This document shows positions 1 to 11,895 of a stretch of DNA of 64,000 bases, piece by piece. This DNA comes from Vesta saturnalis (Eukaryota > Arthropoda > Insecta > Coleoptera > Lampyridae): assembly GCA_036346205.1 (NCBI GenBank), contig JARFJB010001495.1, forward strand, positions 2,271,001 through 2,335,000. Reading direction: 5' to 3'. Both the position numbers and the translations under genes were made by a program. The notes beneath the pieces were generated by a model. That model was given only the letters and a program-made list of their open reading frames with translations. It did no database searches and was not told the DNA's origin. Each line of letters begins with the position of its first letter. Within the stretch, counting starts at the first letter, position 1.

Positions 1-2323
1 TAGGGAAAAAATCATATCATATGAATTCGACTCAAGTGCCAAAACAGTCCTCACGACTAAGCCTGATGACGCAAGCAGAGTCCGCTTCCGAAACGTAGCA
101 CTATAAAAGCAAAAACTGTGGAAATAGGACGATCAACTCATCTAATAAGAAACCACAATTACAAAACACTTATAATATAGAATTAGTTATAGAGTATTAT
201 TAACACAACTAGCCGACCGCTGATAATGATAACGTAGCTATTGAAACGCGTTCGCTGTTTTTTAATTTTGTGTGGTACGTGGGTGTATTTTATTTGTTAC
301 AGATCCTGCCGCAGTTCCAGTTCCAATGAATAAATTAGTTACACCAAGTAAATAATGATTATCGAGATGGTTACTTACCGGCTTAATCCTGTAAATGTGG
401 GTAATAAATATGTTTATTAAATTTAACTCGTACATCGTAACAATAAAACTTTCTCAGAAATCAATAATTAAGTAGTTTGTCAAATCGTAAAGTATAAAGT
501 GAACTCCCAACATACAATTACGTATACAGTATGTTAAAGCTAACCCTATACATCTAAAAAAAAGTTTTTAAACACACATACATTTGTTTAGTCACATAAT
601 TCACGATTGATTCAATAAAAAACTATAGTAACTTTTTTTAATGCAATGTCCGTAAACCCCATTTTTCTATGTTTTAACCATAAACCGGTTAAATAGGGAT
701 AACCGGTGACCACGGTTGGTAAAATCACCGTGAATCTTAATTATTAAAGATTTATGAACGATAAAGGTTAATACGGTACCCAAATGACTTTAGTCGGTTT
801 TACGTGCGATCGTAATTTAAGTATTTATACTAAAATCTGAAAATGTTACCGAGGATCCTATTATACTTAAAATCAAATTATGTGCTGTTAATCGAAAATT
901 GATGCGATCATTAAAACTTCATAGCAATTTGGTGCCGGTAATCACATTCATTACACGTTCGTCGACAGGATAACAAATAATTGTTAAGCAGAGCAAATAT
1001 GTAGGTATTATAAATCAAGATGGTTGTAAGATAATATAATATGTAACATGTTTGAAAGCATTAATTTTAAGCATTAGAGAACCAAACAAGTTCTTGTATT
1101 TATTTTATTATTAATTTTTTTTAGGTATAACGTAAAGCGATGATAACAATATGCTTGCATATAATTAGATCATAGAATTTTCTCGCTAAATCATCAAGAT
1201 CCTTTGTGTATTACTGCATTAATAATCTTTGCACTTCTCCACGTTGAAACTACCCTATTGTATTGCAAATTCGCCAAAATCAAATCCATTACTCATTTTT
1301 CGCATAATGGATATAATGTTGAAAATCCCCATTATGAGGATGCATCCTTGTTTGCTAGTACATGTACACAATTAATTTATTCATCGTTATAAATCTTAAG
1401 CTTTATTCGAAATAATATTAAAATGAAGTAAAGGTGCATTTATTACTTTTATTTAGATTGTATAGAGATTTACTTTAGTGAACTCTCTCTTAATCTAACA
1501 AAAATAAGAACTCTCGTTTTTCATTCAGTGACGTATGTGCAGAGTTGCGTTTTTCTTGAACATAATAAATTTTATTTGGTTGTTTTCAATTTCTCTAACC
1601 CTTGTCAAGTTGAGACTATGGGATTTATATGTGAGTGCAAGAATGCGGATTAATTTTTTTATCATTTTAAAGATAACCTAATAATATGGATTTAAGCTAT
1701 CTGTTCAGTCACAAAACAAATACAATAATATTAATATATAAATTCACCTTTTTACTTTTTTATCGGTCTTTATTTATAACGCAATCAATATCGTTGGAAA
1801 ATTTAAAAAATTAAAATAGTTAAAAGTCTTTTTGAACTTGTGAGATATTTCACATTAAAGGGTTTCACAGGAATCCTAAAACACGTTGAAAAATATTAGA
1901 CACATCAAAATATGTAATATTGAAAGTGAAGTTTGCTTATATTAACATTTGACCATTTTTTTCTATACTTCATTTCATACAGTAAAGAATACAGCGAAAG
2001 AAAGACTAGGGGAAATCATAAACTTAGTTTTGATTGGTTGTGACACGAGTCTTTTGTGCACAACAAAGATTCTATAATTATTAAAGGAATGTTATTAATG
2101 TATTTAATAAAAAATTATTTAGGGAAAATGAATTGAATTTAATTTGAACTGTAAATCCCATGTTTTGGATAAGGACGTAGTAGTTACGTTTCATACACAA
2201 TGACCAACTCCTTTAGGTAATTAAAATAAGTAAAAACATAAAACAATCTGAGTTATACCATAAATACTACAGTAAGAGTAATATGTATGTATACAGTGAG
2301 TCATATAAAAGGATACATTGTAT
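1..2323. other. Unassigned AT-rich sequence
   Basis: No recognisable coding domain, terminal repeat or RNA gene was found on either strand. The only open frame of note is about 62 codons near 1.2 kb and resembles nothing I know. It is probably intergenic sequence or unrecognisably old repeats. Confidence 0.5.
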
Positions 2324-2580
2324 GAGGATCACTGCTAAAACTCGAAATCAAGTACTCCTTGCAATGCTACGGTTATGCGATTGTCATATCGTAAAATTTG
2401 AGATTTCATACCATTAGTACAACTGACAGTTTGATTGTGAATAGAGCAGTTTCATTTCAGAAGATTTTTAAAAGTAGTACGTTTGGGAAAAAATAGATAT
2501 TTCGAATCGTGATTTTCGAATGACGATTTTTATGACTTTCGATACGGTTTAACGCGTGGTAGCGTCGCAGGTCTACAAAG
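2324..2580 (+). mobile_element. Mariner 5'-end fragment
   Basis: This stretch matches the left end of the mariner at about 32.83-33.1 kb almost base for base. It holds the shared terminal sequence, the leader and the start of the transposase frame, including the segment reading DISNRDF. It then jumps to a short GGTCTACAAA match, so the middle of the gene is deleted. No catalytic region remains. The 126-codon open frame on the opposite strand is antisense to this fragment and not a gene. Confidence 0.75.
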
Positions 2581-4094
2581 CAAATTTCTGGTAGCCCTTG
2601 AGGTTGACCTTCAGAATCGAGGTTTAAACGACTTACTATTTTGTGAATAATTAAATGAATATGTAACAGATCGATTATAAACGTTTTTATTATGCAAATT
2701 GGTATAAAATAAATATAAATCCCGGGTAATAAATGAACTAAACTTAAAAAATCCTGAGTAAATAACAAAACAATAAATAATGAAATAAAAGTAATTCTGG
2801 TTGATCCTATTTCTGCCGCTAGGGACGACGCTGGCAATTTTCCGTCGTGCTCATTTCGCCTCTATGGGTGTAACTGTAAAGTAACTAAATACTAGATGAC
2901 CTAACACCTGAAATAAATGCTTTTAAAAAAGTTAATTAGAACGGTGTGTGTTATGTGGGTGCGTCAATATTGTTGAGGTGATTTGAAGGTTACACAGGAT
3001 GTTACAACAGGTGAGTGAGTTTGCTATTATTTGGTGGTAGGAAATTGTGGGGCTTCTGAGTAATTTGATATTAATTATGTATGCCTGGATGAACTATAAA
3101 GCAGTTATGTTCACTTTGGTGATAGTGGAACGAGTTGCACTGGTTTCGCAGGACATATACAGGTGGAAGGGAATATCGGCTTTAATTATGATCATACTCA
3201 GGTAGTATTGGTAATTAACTAATGAGGAGATACGAAAGGGTGCACGTAACGATTAGGGGTAGTAATAGACGTTGTTGGAGTGTAATTACGGACAGGGGAA
3301 ATCGTATTCGGAGCATTAACTGCAAGCAACGAGGGTTTTTCAGTTTCAAGGGGCTGATTTGAGTGGAAGTAGTTAGACGTTCTGGGCAAGACCTCCGTCG
3401 AAATCAGTACGTCGTTTTGAATAATTCACAAGCCCACCTCGGTGCAAAATGCAGCCAAGATGTTGGTCTGAATTACAATACCTTTCTCTTTTGTTGAGGG
3501 TGGTTGTATCCGAGGGTAGCGAATTTCTGGGAGGCTCCTCCGGCAAACTAAGTACTACGTACCTTAGACCCGTTTATATACCGGACTCGGTGCTAACAGC
3601 AGCCAAGAGCACTTTATATAAACGTGACTACGAAAAGGGTGGTTATAAGAATATGTGATTCAGGTATGTAAGTGGTGGATGATTGCAGTGTGAAAGGGGC
3701 GACAGGTTTGGTTATTTAATTAAGGATGTTGGTATGCTCTGGCAGTACAGGTGAATCAGATTTTGGTAGCAATAAAGGAGGTTAGTGTGGATGAGTGCAA
3801 GGTGATAGTAATAAGTGACAGGTCTGGTATTAAAGTAAAAAGTATAAGTAAAAGTCGAGTTAAAAGATAAAAGTGTAGAATATATGCGAGGTGGTAGGGT
3901 ATTTATAGGGGGAAATGCAGAGTAGTAATAAGAATGGCAACTGATAACATTTATAAACAATGATAATACAGTTGTGGAAATAATTAGGAAATAAGGTTTG
4001 ATAGGATTTATGTACTAGGATAGGAAATTTTATGTAAAAAATTTACAGGATCATTACAAATGTGTGGAAAAACTAAAGTTATTGTTGTCACAGA
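2581..4094. other. Unassigned, G-rich on the plus strand
   Basis: From about 2940 to 4010 the plus strand is noticeably rich in G and poor in C, with many GTG/GGT runs. A 69-codon frame at 3449-3658 and several antisense frames are open, but none shows a known motif. It lies just upstream of the nuclease-like pseudogene, so it could hold decayed upstream exons of that gene, although I could not recognise any. Confidence 0.4.
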
Positions 4095-5060
4095 GTGAAG
4101 TAGAATGTAAGCTGCAGATTCGCTTCTATTTGTGAGAAGTATGTGACATATTTCATCAAACATTATAGGGAAAATTGTGTTTTGTAGTCTTGATGGGTAT
4201 GGGTACATTAAAACACGATGGACACTGTGCAGCTGTATTATTTCCTTAACAATGAAAATGATAAGACCAGACTCATACAATTGCTAGTAAACAAAATGTC
4301 TGAAAGAGGGATTGAAGCAAATTGTGCTACTGGGGATGCCGATGGTAATATTGTGAGATGTGGATTACAAAATCAATATCATGTAGTCATGATGTTGACC
4401 AGCACGTCATACTTATTAATATCTGTTTTTACGCAGCCTGGGAAGTGAAATGTCGGAACTAAATTATTTTCACTAAGTAAATTACTGCAAGAACTACCTT
4501 TCTGGAAAACTACCCTTTTCATTCATAGCTTCTCCGGATGTGATACCATATGTGTTATGTACAATAAAAGCAAAGCGGCAAACCCCAAATGTTTCAAAAA
4601 TCATCCATGAAATAGAAAAAATGCTGTAGTGTTTTACGATCACACATCAATACCAGCAGCAGTAATAGAAACCTGTTCCTCCTTCAGGCCTCTGCTACAG
4701 AAGATTATTAGGTCACTACCTGAGGTCATCCAGGAAAGTCGAAAAGAATCCTACTTCATTCTCAGCAGCAATGCAACGCTCATTTAGAGTGCTCTTCCAG
4801 TTTCACTTGTGGCTTAATAGTCAGATATTAAATCTAGGACATTGGGGGTGGGATTGATGTGATAGCGGGTTTCTCATCCAACTGACCAGACAGGCACCAG
4901 CAGCTCGTGAAAACGTTATTTTGAACTCGATATTTTATCCATGTACTAAGGATGCACTTGCCAAGGAACGTGCTCCACTAGTGCACCATTAGAGGATGAC
5001 CATTTGGGCATAGATTTTTCTGAGACAGAAAACAACGAGTTGTTATTATGAGTACTTGTG
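4095..5060 (+). pseudogene. Decayed FEN/PIN-like nuclease protein of a transposon-associated family
   Basis: In broken frames the sequence shows, in order: EKYVTYFIKHY followed by a VV(F)DGY-like segment (about 4135-4205); FLNNENDKTRLIQLL and TGDADGNIVR (4218-4370); a PGK turn (about 4440); HSFSGCDT (4520-4550); and TSFSAAMQRSFRV with LFQF.LWL and WGW (4750-4855). I recall this order from a multicopy arthropod protein family with the GDAD and H(A/S)F(T/S)GCDT signatures of XPG/FEN-type PIN nucleases. Several frameshifts and stops disable it. The Cys-rich tail expected after WGW is nearly unreadable. It is a second, older copy of the gene at 12.2-13.1 kb. No terminal repeats were found around it. 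Confidence 0.6.
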
Positions 5061-5458
5061 TGATCAATTTATAATTTTTGTTGTTGATAATTTTTGATGT
5101 TTTGCTTAGTTAGTTGATATTACTTACAACTTATGTTATTCTGTGTTTTAAAACATTAAAGTTCTAGTACAACCGTACAAGTGTCATTTAAATTAATCTA
5201 AACAAAATTCGCTAACCACACCAATGACCAATGATAATCAACGTCGTAGTTGTAAATTCAAATTGTAGAAATGTTTGACATGTAAATTAAAAATCTAACA
5301 AAGAAATAGCTTTATCAATAAGTGCAAGTGTTATTTTACAGTGAAAATACAACGAAGTACGTTTAGTATTATTTTTAATTTTAATTTCAATTACATATGT
5401 TAAATTATGGCACTGTGGTAATGTAACATATAATTGGTAAAGCATTTACTTCAAGGTT
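5061..5458. other. Unassigned spacer
   Basis: AT-rich sequence without recognisable coding or repeat structure, between the nuclease-like pseudogene and the dispersed repeat. Confidence 0.5.
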
Positions 5459-6125
5459 GTAGGTAGCGGACCGCGAAAATTTTATTATTGTAATAAACGT
5501 TTGTCAAATCGCCATTATTACCATGATAGAAAAGATAATTAGTGGATTTTTAATATCTTAATAATACGTCGTAATTTGCTAATGTTTTCAAAATATGTTA
5601 TTCATATATTTTTATGTAAGGAATGTAGGATTGTTTGTAACTGATATTTGTCTAGGGTTGTGAAACATATTGGTGAATAGCAGGTGTATGCTTAAAAATG
5701 CTTTACTGAAGGGGCGTAACTAATCATTGCGAATTTCTTATGCGCGCTTTTGATGTAAAAATGTCATTGATCTAACGATTAATTGACATATTTAATTAAC
5801 TTATTAAATACCAAACATTGTCTTGCAAAGATATCGTATTCGTACGCGGACTCATTAGGCTGAAATCTGCTAAAATAAAAAAACAGTACAGGTCCCTCTC
5901 ATCTGGTATTTGTACGAATTAGCATTGTTGGTTGTTGGTTATATTTATAATTGTGTAGAGGTGGCTGGTGAATGGGTATAGGATGCCGCTGGTTATTAAT
6001 TGTAAAAGGCAATTGCCAGTGGGTACACACTCCCAAGCCAGACCATTAAACACCTCGAATTTTTATTTCTATTGTTTTTATTTGTTGTATAAATGAGTGT
6101 GTAACCGGAGAAGGGAGCAGGGTAT
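5459..6125. repeat. Dispersed repeat, copy 1 (partner at 62.0-63.2 kb)
   Basis: It opens with GTAGCGGACCGCGAAAATT and closes near GTGTGTAACCGGAGAA. Both ends and several internal blocks recur in the same order and orientation at 62024-63165, for example CTCATTAGGCTGAAATCTG, ACAGTACA and GAATTAGCATTGTTG. The second copy holds about 550 bp of extra sequence. The two are diverged but clearly related. No open frame or inverted ends were seen, so the class is unknown. An LTR-like or LINE 3' segment is possible, because copy 2 directly follows a LINE. Confidence 0.65.
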
Positions 6126-7198
6126 TTTTCTAACGCACTCAAACTTATATATCAGTCACCATGTTATTGATCTATTTATAACTTACCCTTGTAAGGCATT
6201 GTTTTAATGAGTTTTTTGTTAGTTTGTTGAAGAAGAATTATTTGCTTACGAGCTGATTTCTCTTTGTACGTGCTTTATTGTAATTTGATTTAAGTATTCT
6301 GTGCTTTGGAGGTCACTAAACAATTGGGTACGTCTATTTTCTTTTGTCATTGCCTTTACCTTATTATCACCTGTGAAATTTTACTGTTCTATTTTATATG
6401 TACCATAATTTGCTTTATTATTTTATGCGCTTATTTACTTAAAGACCAGCATGATTGGTTTTAAAAGGGCCACATGTTTGGTGTTACGATTTCTATTATG
6501 ATTTTCTATTTTGATTATTTATGGCCCAATTGTGCGTGTGACTACATGTGTTTTTTTATCATTGTGTTTGTGTGTAACTAAACTGCTTCTTATTCATTTT
6601 CTCTTAATGTTATAATTTTGTACGCACTTTAACCTGATTTAATGGTGTTTTGTTATATATTTAGCCCTTTCATTGTTTTTTTTGTTATTTGATTTATTAA
6701 TGTACTTGTGCAATTACTTATTTATGAATAAAGCGAGTTTTATTGGTGGTTCTTTCCCACAATATTAGAATAACGGGCTGAACTACCGCTGCGCAAAGTA
6801 TATTAATTTTAATTTGAGTTGTTTCATTTTTTTACCTGCCCCGCATAATGCAACACGTTAACACCGACGGCCACTTACTAAATTGTGTTCTCGCTGTAAA
6901 ATAACACCTACAATTATTAACAAGGCTATTTATTTCTAGTCTATGTTTGTGAATGCTTTTATCGATTTAAAATTAGTTTTTCACAACTTTACACTTACAT
7001 CATAATTTGATTAAATTTCGTTAAATTTGCTCTTTATGATATTTTTCATTGTTAGCCTTCGACCGTTAGATGGTGTTCTGATTTGTCATCTTCAGTTTAC
7101 CAATATTTAATTTATTAAGGATCTTTACTTTACTAAAATTGTATTTCATAGGCTTTATGCGTTTATCAAACTGGTATACAATGATATCAATAATCATT
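6126..7198. other. Unassigned T-rich sequence
   Basis: The plus strand is strongly T-rich from about 6150 to 6800, without long open frames. No recognisable domain, RNA gene or terminal repeat was found. Confidence 0.5.
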
Positions 7199-7512
7199 GA
7201 CGCAGCCGCTCTTATGAAGCATGATGTTAGTCACCATTTGCCGCAACATATGTTACAGTGCGCCCATACTAAATATAACCTCAAAATTGACATTTAACGT
7301 TTAATGTTTAGGAGTGCACAAACCATTCAAAATTATGCAAAGAACAAAGAGCAAATTGAAACATGCATTCATTTATTTATATTTTATTTATTCTTTCCAC
7401 TCGTACACATTGGTCTAATGTCAATTTTGAGGTTATATTTAGTATGGCCTATAACATATGTTGTGGCAAATGGTTACCAACGTCATGTTTTATAAGTGCG
7501 GATGTGTCGGGT
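7199..7512. mobile_element. MITE-like element with about 90-bp inverted ends
   Basis: The left end (7199-7297) and right end (7420-7512) are inverted copies. Shared landmarks are ACCATTTGCC, CAACATATGTT and ACTAAATATAACCTCAAAAT, and the outermost parts match as GACgCAgCCGC. About 120 bp of unrelated sequence lies between. This is a short non-autonomous DNA transposon. The open frames across it (7304-7626) arise from the repeat and are not genes. The superfamily is not identifiable and no clear target-site duplication was seen. Confidence 0.7.
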
Positions 7513-7904
7513 CTTTTTGTTCGCGCCCTGTTAATAGCAGGCTTATATTTGCGTTTTCACTTTTTCATATTTCATAAATTTGGTTTCAACATCTTAAACA
7601 ATTCTCAACATTTTTACTACTACTGAGTACGATGACTTCAGGTTCCGTCAATATGGCCGTCGTTTAAATATGTCACTAAATGGAAAATAACATTAACCAA
7701 AGAGGCGTAAGGTAAATAATTTATGTTATAGGTAAGTATAGACATTTAAAAAACTAGCTAACGGCATAGAATATAATAAATCCATTTAAAACATAGTATT
7801 TTAATTCTTTAAAAAGGAACAAAATCGATACCTATAAATATAGTACTAAATCTTATTACACTATAGAAATGTTTCTTTAGTGATTACATAATGTTAAGTA
7901 TTAA

Positions 7905-8112
7905 ACATGGCATTTATATTAAAATAGTATACTAGAACAAATAAAAATATAAAACAAATCAATTAAAACAGAATTATTATAATTACGTCGTCAAGTTTGC
8001 CGTTAGTAATTATGCAAACATTCAATCAAAATCACTTCCTCACATTAAATAATGCAAAGTATATCACACAATTTGTCCACTTTAACGCCTAAATATAATA
8101 TATATATATATC

Positions 8113-8152
<40 letters not shown>

Positions 8153-8850
8153 AAAATAATTTTCATTAAAATGATTTCATGCAATAATTACATTTAAATA
8201 CTGTCATCTCATCGCCTAAGTAACATAAGGCTAAGTAGCTAAATGCAATTTAATATTCGTATAAAATAAGAACACTATTTAGTGAATGTTATTAAAATTA
8301 CTTTATAAGTAACATTATTTAACATAGGATACAAATACTTTACATGTGAGTAATAAACTTAATTATAAATATTATTATTCACTTAGTAAAGGATAATGGC
8401 ATTTATATTAAAATGAGTATACTAGAACAAATAAAAATATAAAAAAACAAATCAATTAAAACAAATTATTATAATTATCGAAGTTTGGCTGTAATTATGC
8501 AAACATTCAATTCAAAATCACTTCTCCATTAAATAATGAAAAAAATCACACAATGTACCACTTTAACGCCTAAATAAGAAATAAAATCAAAACAAATATT
8601 TTATCGCTATTTATATTTGATTAAACATAATTTATCATTAAAGTGCAATTAAATATGCAATTAAGAAATTACATTTATTAATACTTGTATTTCATCCCTT
8701 TACAAAGCTTACCGTGTACGCTAATGGGCTACAATTAAATTCGTAAAAGAAAGAAATAATTTAGTGAATGTTTTGTTCTTTAACATACACATTAGTTAAC
8801 ATAGGATACAAAATATTGTACATGTTAGCCAACTAATACAAAACCTTTAT
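7905..8850. repeat. Two direct copies of a roughly 480-bp unit
   Basis: The unit starts with ATGGCATTTATATTAAAAT at about 7908 and again at about 8396. Both copies contain GTATACTAGAACAAATAAAA, AATTATGCAAACATTCAAT and CTTTAACGCCTAAAT, and end with TTAGTGAATGTT and ACATAGGATACAAA (8279 and 8761). Copy 1 carries the TA microsatellite in its middle. The copies differ by many small indels, so the duplication is old. Confidence 0.8.
8094..8149. repeat. TA microsatellite
   Basis: A run of about 55 bp of nearly pure TA dinucleotides, interrupted by two C bases. Confidence 0.95.
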
Positions 8851-8863
8851 TTTGTATGTTATA

Positions 8864-9500
8864 CACGGTGTCCATAAACTGTGGAAACCTTTGAATATCT
8901 CAAGAACGACACATCCGATTACAAAAAGAAAAGCATGTTCCTTTATTTTTTGAAACATATCCGGTCATGATATGTAAACATCACCCCCACACCCCTGGGG
9001 GTGAATCGAAGGTGAGTTTTAAAAACTTAAATGGTAACACCTATTTTTTATTGCAGTTTAGCATTCTCCGTAAAAAACTGTTTTCAAATTGCAAATTTTA
9101 CCCGCAACCCCTGACCTTTTTTTGGGGTGGAAAGGGAGAAAGTTGCGCATGTCCGCACAAAAAACGATCTTTTATACTTTTCTCCCTCCATTTTTTGTGA
9201 TTTACAAATTGTCCGCCACCCTGTCCACAACCCCATCCCAAAGACTCACCTACATCTAGCACCCCGGATTCTGCAGAAATGAGCCATTGTTTTTCTTTCC
9301 ACCCTTAATGGAGGTGGTGGCGGACAATTTGTAAATCATAAAAAGTGTTGAGAAAGAGAAAGTTTTTTAAAAAGATCGTCAATAAAAAATGTTCATTTAA
9401 TTTTCAAAATCACGTCAAAAGGTGGTGAGGGTAATGTTTACGTATCATGACTTAGTAGGTTTAAAATAAAGGAACATGTATTTTTCTTGTAATGATTTTC
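8864..9500. mobile_element. Mariner-like MITE nested in the 7.6-9.6 kb element
   Basis: The left end TA-CACGGTGTCC resembles the mariner ends seen elsewhere in the window. Inverted blocks are: CATGTTCCTTTATTTT (8935-8950 versus about 9465-9480), TCATGATATGTAAACAT versus ATGTTTACGTATCATGA, and an inner hairpin GATTTACAAATTGTCCGCC (9200-9220) against GGCGGACAATTTGTAAATC (about 9320-9340). No coding capacity. The right terminus is not clearly resolved. Confidence 0.6.
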
Positions 9501-9570
9501 TAATACTACTAATGTTACTGTACTTGAAACGACGCCATGTTGACGGAACCTGATTAACGGCGAGACTGAG

Positions 9571-9573
<3 letters not shown>

Positions 9574-9622
<49 letters not shown>

Positions 9623-9630
9623 GTATATAT
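9574..9630. repeat. TA microsatellite
   Basis: About 40 bp of TA repeats followed by a short CA run. Confidence 0.95.
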
Positions 9631-9660
9631 AGTTTTTTAATTGGTTTTTTCTATTTAAAC

Positions 9661-11600
9661 ATGCGTGCCGTAGATATAGATAATGAAATTTTAATTTCTT
9701 AATCTAAGAAAGACCTGTTTGTGGGATAAAACTCGACATATTCAAGGACAGAGACGCTACCAGAAACGCTTGGAGTGAAGTTTACCTGAGAATTTGTAGT
9801 GACTTTGATGCGTTGGAAGAAAAGGAGAGAAATGATTTTGGTAAGTACATGCTTTCTTACAATTATGAATTCGAAAAAATCGATTTTGAAAGCTGTTTTT
9901 TGTTTACTATTGCAAGAACCATGCTGGCTGTTATTAACAAATGTTTTATTTGTAAAGGTGTATGCATTATTGGAAAATAAGTAACAATGTCGTATGTTTA
10001 ACGAAGTTTGATTTTGTTTGTAACTTACACTATAACGATATTGAAATAAAATGATGAAAAAGAAGTTTTCTCTTGGAATACTTGTGTCTAATAAATAAGA
10101 ATGCGGACTATTTGACAGTACCCGTTGTCGATGATATGGAGATCAAAATGTCCTTACATCTTGGACATCTGTCAGGAAACCTTTACTACACTTGAAACAA
10201 AATATTTACATAGAATGTTTCATTGTCAGCTTTGAGGCCTCCTCTTGTAATACTCTCCTTGAGTATCTTTCAGTCCTATAATTAACGTTGAATCTTCAAT
10301 CGTGTATCCATCTCTATCCCTAACATAATTATGAAGAATGACGCAGGTTTTAACAATATCATTAGCAAATTGTGGTTGGACATTTAAGAGTCGGTAAACT
10401 ATTCTCCATTTGTTGCCGAGGATACCGAAAGTGCATTAGCTTTTCTACTGTAAAATGTGTCCCAGCATAAGATCTTTGCAAATGTTTTATGCAGCCCAAG
10501 CGCTGCAACAAAAAAAAATGGCACTTCTCATAAGGTAGATTTTTTGAACTGCTTTCTATTGATTTCCACAGCTGAGTATGTTTAAAAACCGATGAGTCGT
10601 CGTCTTTTTCCATAGCTATCAATATGCACAAAAAGAACGGTACTTAGTATCTGAAAGGCCATTAACAGAATTGAATAGTAGTCTTTATAATTAAAATACA
10701 TAGATCCACTTTCTACTGGACTTACGATGCGGACGTGTTTCCCAAAAAAAGAAAGTACATATTCAAAGACGAAGTACACTTCTTAAAAAATATATACGAA
10801 AAAACAGAGACTCAAAGAGTTTCGTCAAAGAAAGAACAACGATGAAACCATTGGCACTTCGCAACAACCTCCCGAGAACACTGCACATAAAGTGAATCTA
10901 ACAAGTGGAATAAAGGAAAAAGCTATTTCCAGTACTCAACCACGAAGGAAACATAATGACCGAAGTAAGTTTAAAGATTTTAAAGGCATTGGAAAACAGA
11001 ACCTGAGAAACCAAACTCCCAAATGTCCTTCTATCACAGTCTCCTGCAGCATACAGAGAATTTCGATAGTAATAGCTTCAATTCCAACTGAAGGTTCTTC
11101 AGGTCATTTCCAATATTAAGAAACACAAGAGGTTGCAGCTCTTCACTACCATGATTATGCTACACAATCCGCTTCCCAGTTCCAGCAACAGAGTCAATCA
11201 ACAACATACCATCCCCAACCACAAACTTTTCCACAGCCACTTCCGCAACCTCTACTACTACAACTTTTTACTACACGCAACATCCACATGTCCCACCTGA
11301 CAACTCACCATCGACTCCTTTAGTTTCTACTCAAAATGCATTGCGTACTCCTTCATCCAAAGCAAGGAGAAATCGTTCAACACTGGCGTCGTCCGTCAAA
11401 TCTCATACCTCACGACCCACCATCCGTTTCATCAGTTTCTATTCAAAATGAACTACCCACTGTACCATCACAATCAAAATGGAAACACCTACAGTAGCTA
11501 AATACTACGAAAAATTTGTTGAGTGCGTTGACCAATACTATGAAAGAAGTTGTTCAGTAAATTCCTACAATTCATCTAGTACAATGCACGCCAATTTCTA
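9661..11600 (+). pseudogene. Harbinger accessory MADF-BESS protein
   Basis: Exon 1 begins at the ATG at 9661 (MRAVDIDNEIL) and, after an in-frame stop and a frameshift, continues as WDKT, FKDRDATRNAW and EVYLRICSDFDALEEKER. It ends at 9840 against a consensus GTAAGT donor at 9841. This is the front of a MADF domain, the Myb/SANT-like DNA-binding module of Harbinger accessory proteins. Downstream, from about 10830, comes a polar linker, then a BESS-like FQLKVLQVISNIKK segment (about 11085-11125), then a Gln/Pro/Ser-rich tail. The antisense transposase exon sits in the interval between. MADF proteins of this kind are thought to bind element ends and help the transposase enter the nucleus. Stops and frameshifts make it a pseudogene. 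Confidence 0.65.
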
Positions 11601-11880
11601 ACTGTATTACTTGTGTTTATGAAGCAAAAAGTAAAAAAATAAAATAATAATTATTATTTTACTCAATATTACATAATAATCTCTAAATTGTAAATTTAAA
11701 AAGTACTTACCTCAGTTTTATAGCCAGTATTTCTACAGGCTCAATACAACTCAATACAATTGGACTTTTGCGCTGAAAGGTATGTTTAAGTACTCATACA
11801 GTTCGTCAAAGGAAGCCATCGACATTCTGAAGTAATTGAAGAGTTTTGTCTCATCCCGCCTCACCCTTCTAACAGCGTGT
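10240..11880 (-). pseudogene. PIF/Harbinger transposase
   Basis: On the minus strand an N-terminal exon (about 11880-11714) reads DETKLFNYFRMSMASFDELY, typical of the Harbinger N-terminus. It ends at a GTAAGT donor (about 11709-11704). The catalytic part lies at 10790-10240: GKHVRIVSPVESGSMYFNYK, then DSSVFKHTQLWKSIE, then FGILGNKWRIVYR with NVQPQFANDIVKTCVILHNY, the standard C-terminus. The frame changes several times, so the gene is dead. Its intron contains most of the oppositely oriented MADF gene. The N-terminal exon breaks off near 11880 next to the long-ended element. Confidence 0.75.
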
Positions 11881-11895
11881 AGTTATATATTATAT

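Larger units (their letters stand above)
7622..9572. mobile_element. Non-autonomous element with about 45-bp inverted ends
   Basis: The segment with CAGGTTCCGTCAATATGGC near 7640-7670 recurs inverted near 9520-9555 as GCCATGTTGACGGAACCTG. Similarity extends outward in a weaker form (CAGT/GAGT, GCCGTTAA). Between the ends lie a 480-bp tandem duplication, a TA microsatellite and a nested mariner-like MITE. There is no transposase. Non-autonomous DNA transposon is the simplest reading; the exact ends are uncertain. Confidence 0.5.
9640..11890. mobile_element. PIF/Harbinger remnant, copy 1
   Basis: This region holds the two genes typical of PIF/Harbinger elements, a DDE transposase (minus strand) and a MADF-BESS accessory protein (plus strand). 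They are interleaved: MADF exon 1, transposase catalytic exon (antisense), the rest of the MADF gene, transposase N-terminal exon (antisense). The same order occurs in the second Harbinger at 23.5-31.1 kb. No terminal inverted repeats were found. The right side seems to be cut off by the long-ended element starting near 11896. Confidence 0.7.

Noticed and set aside
2457..2837. 126-codon minus-strand open frame
   Set aside because: It is antisense to the mariner 5' fragment at 2324-2580 and shows no domain.
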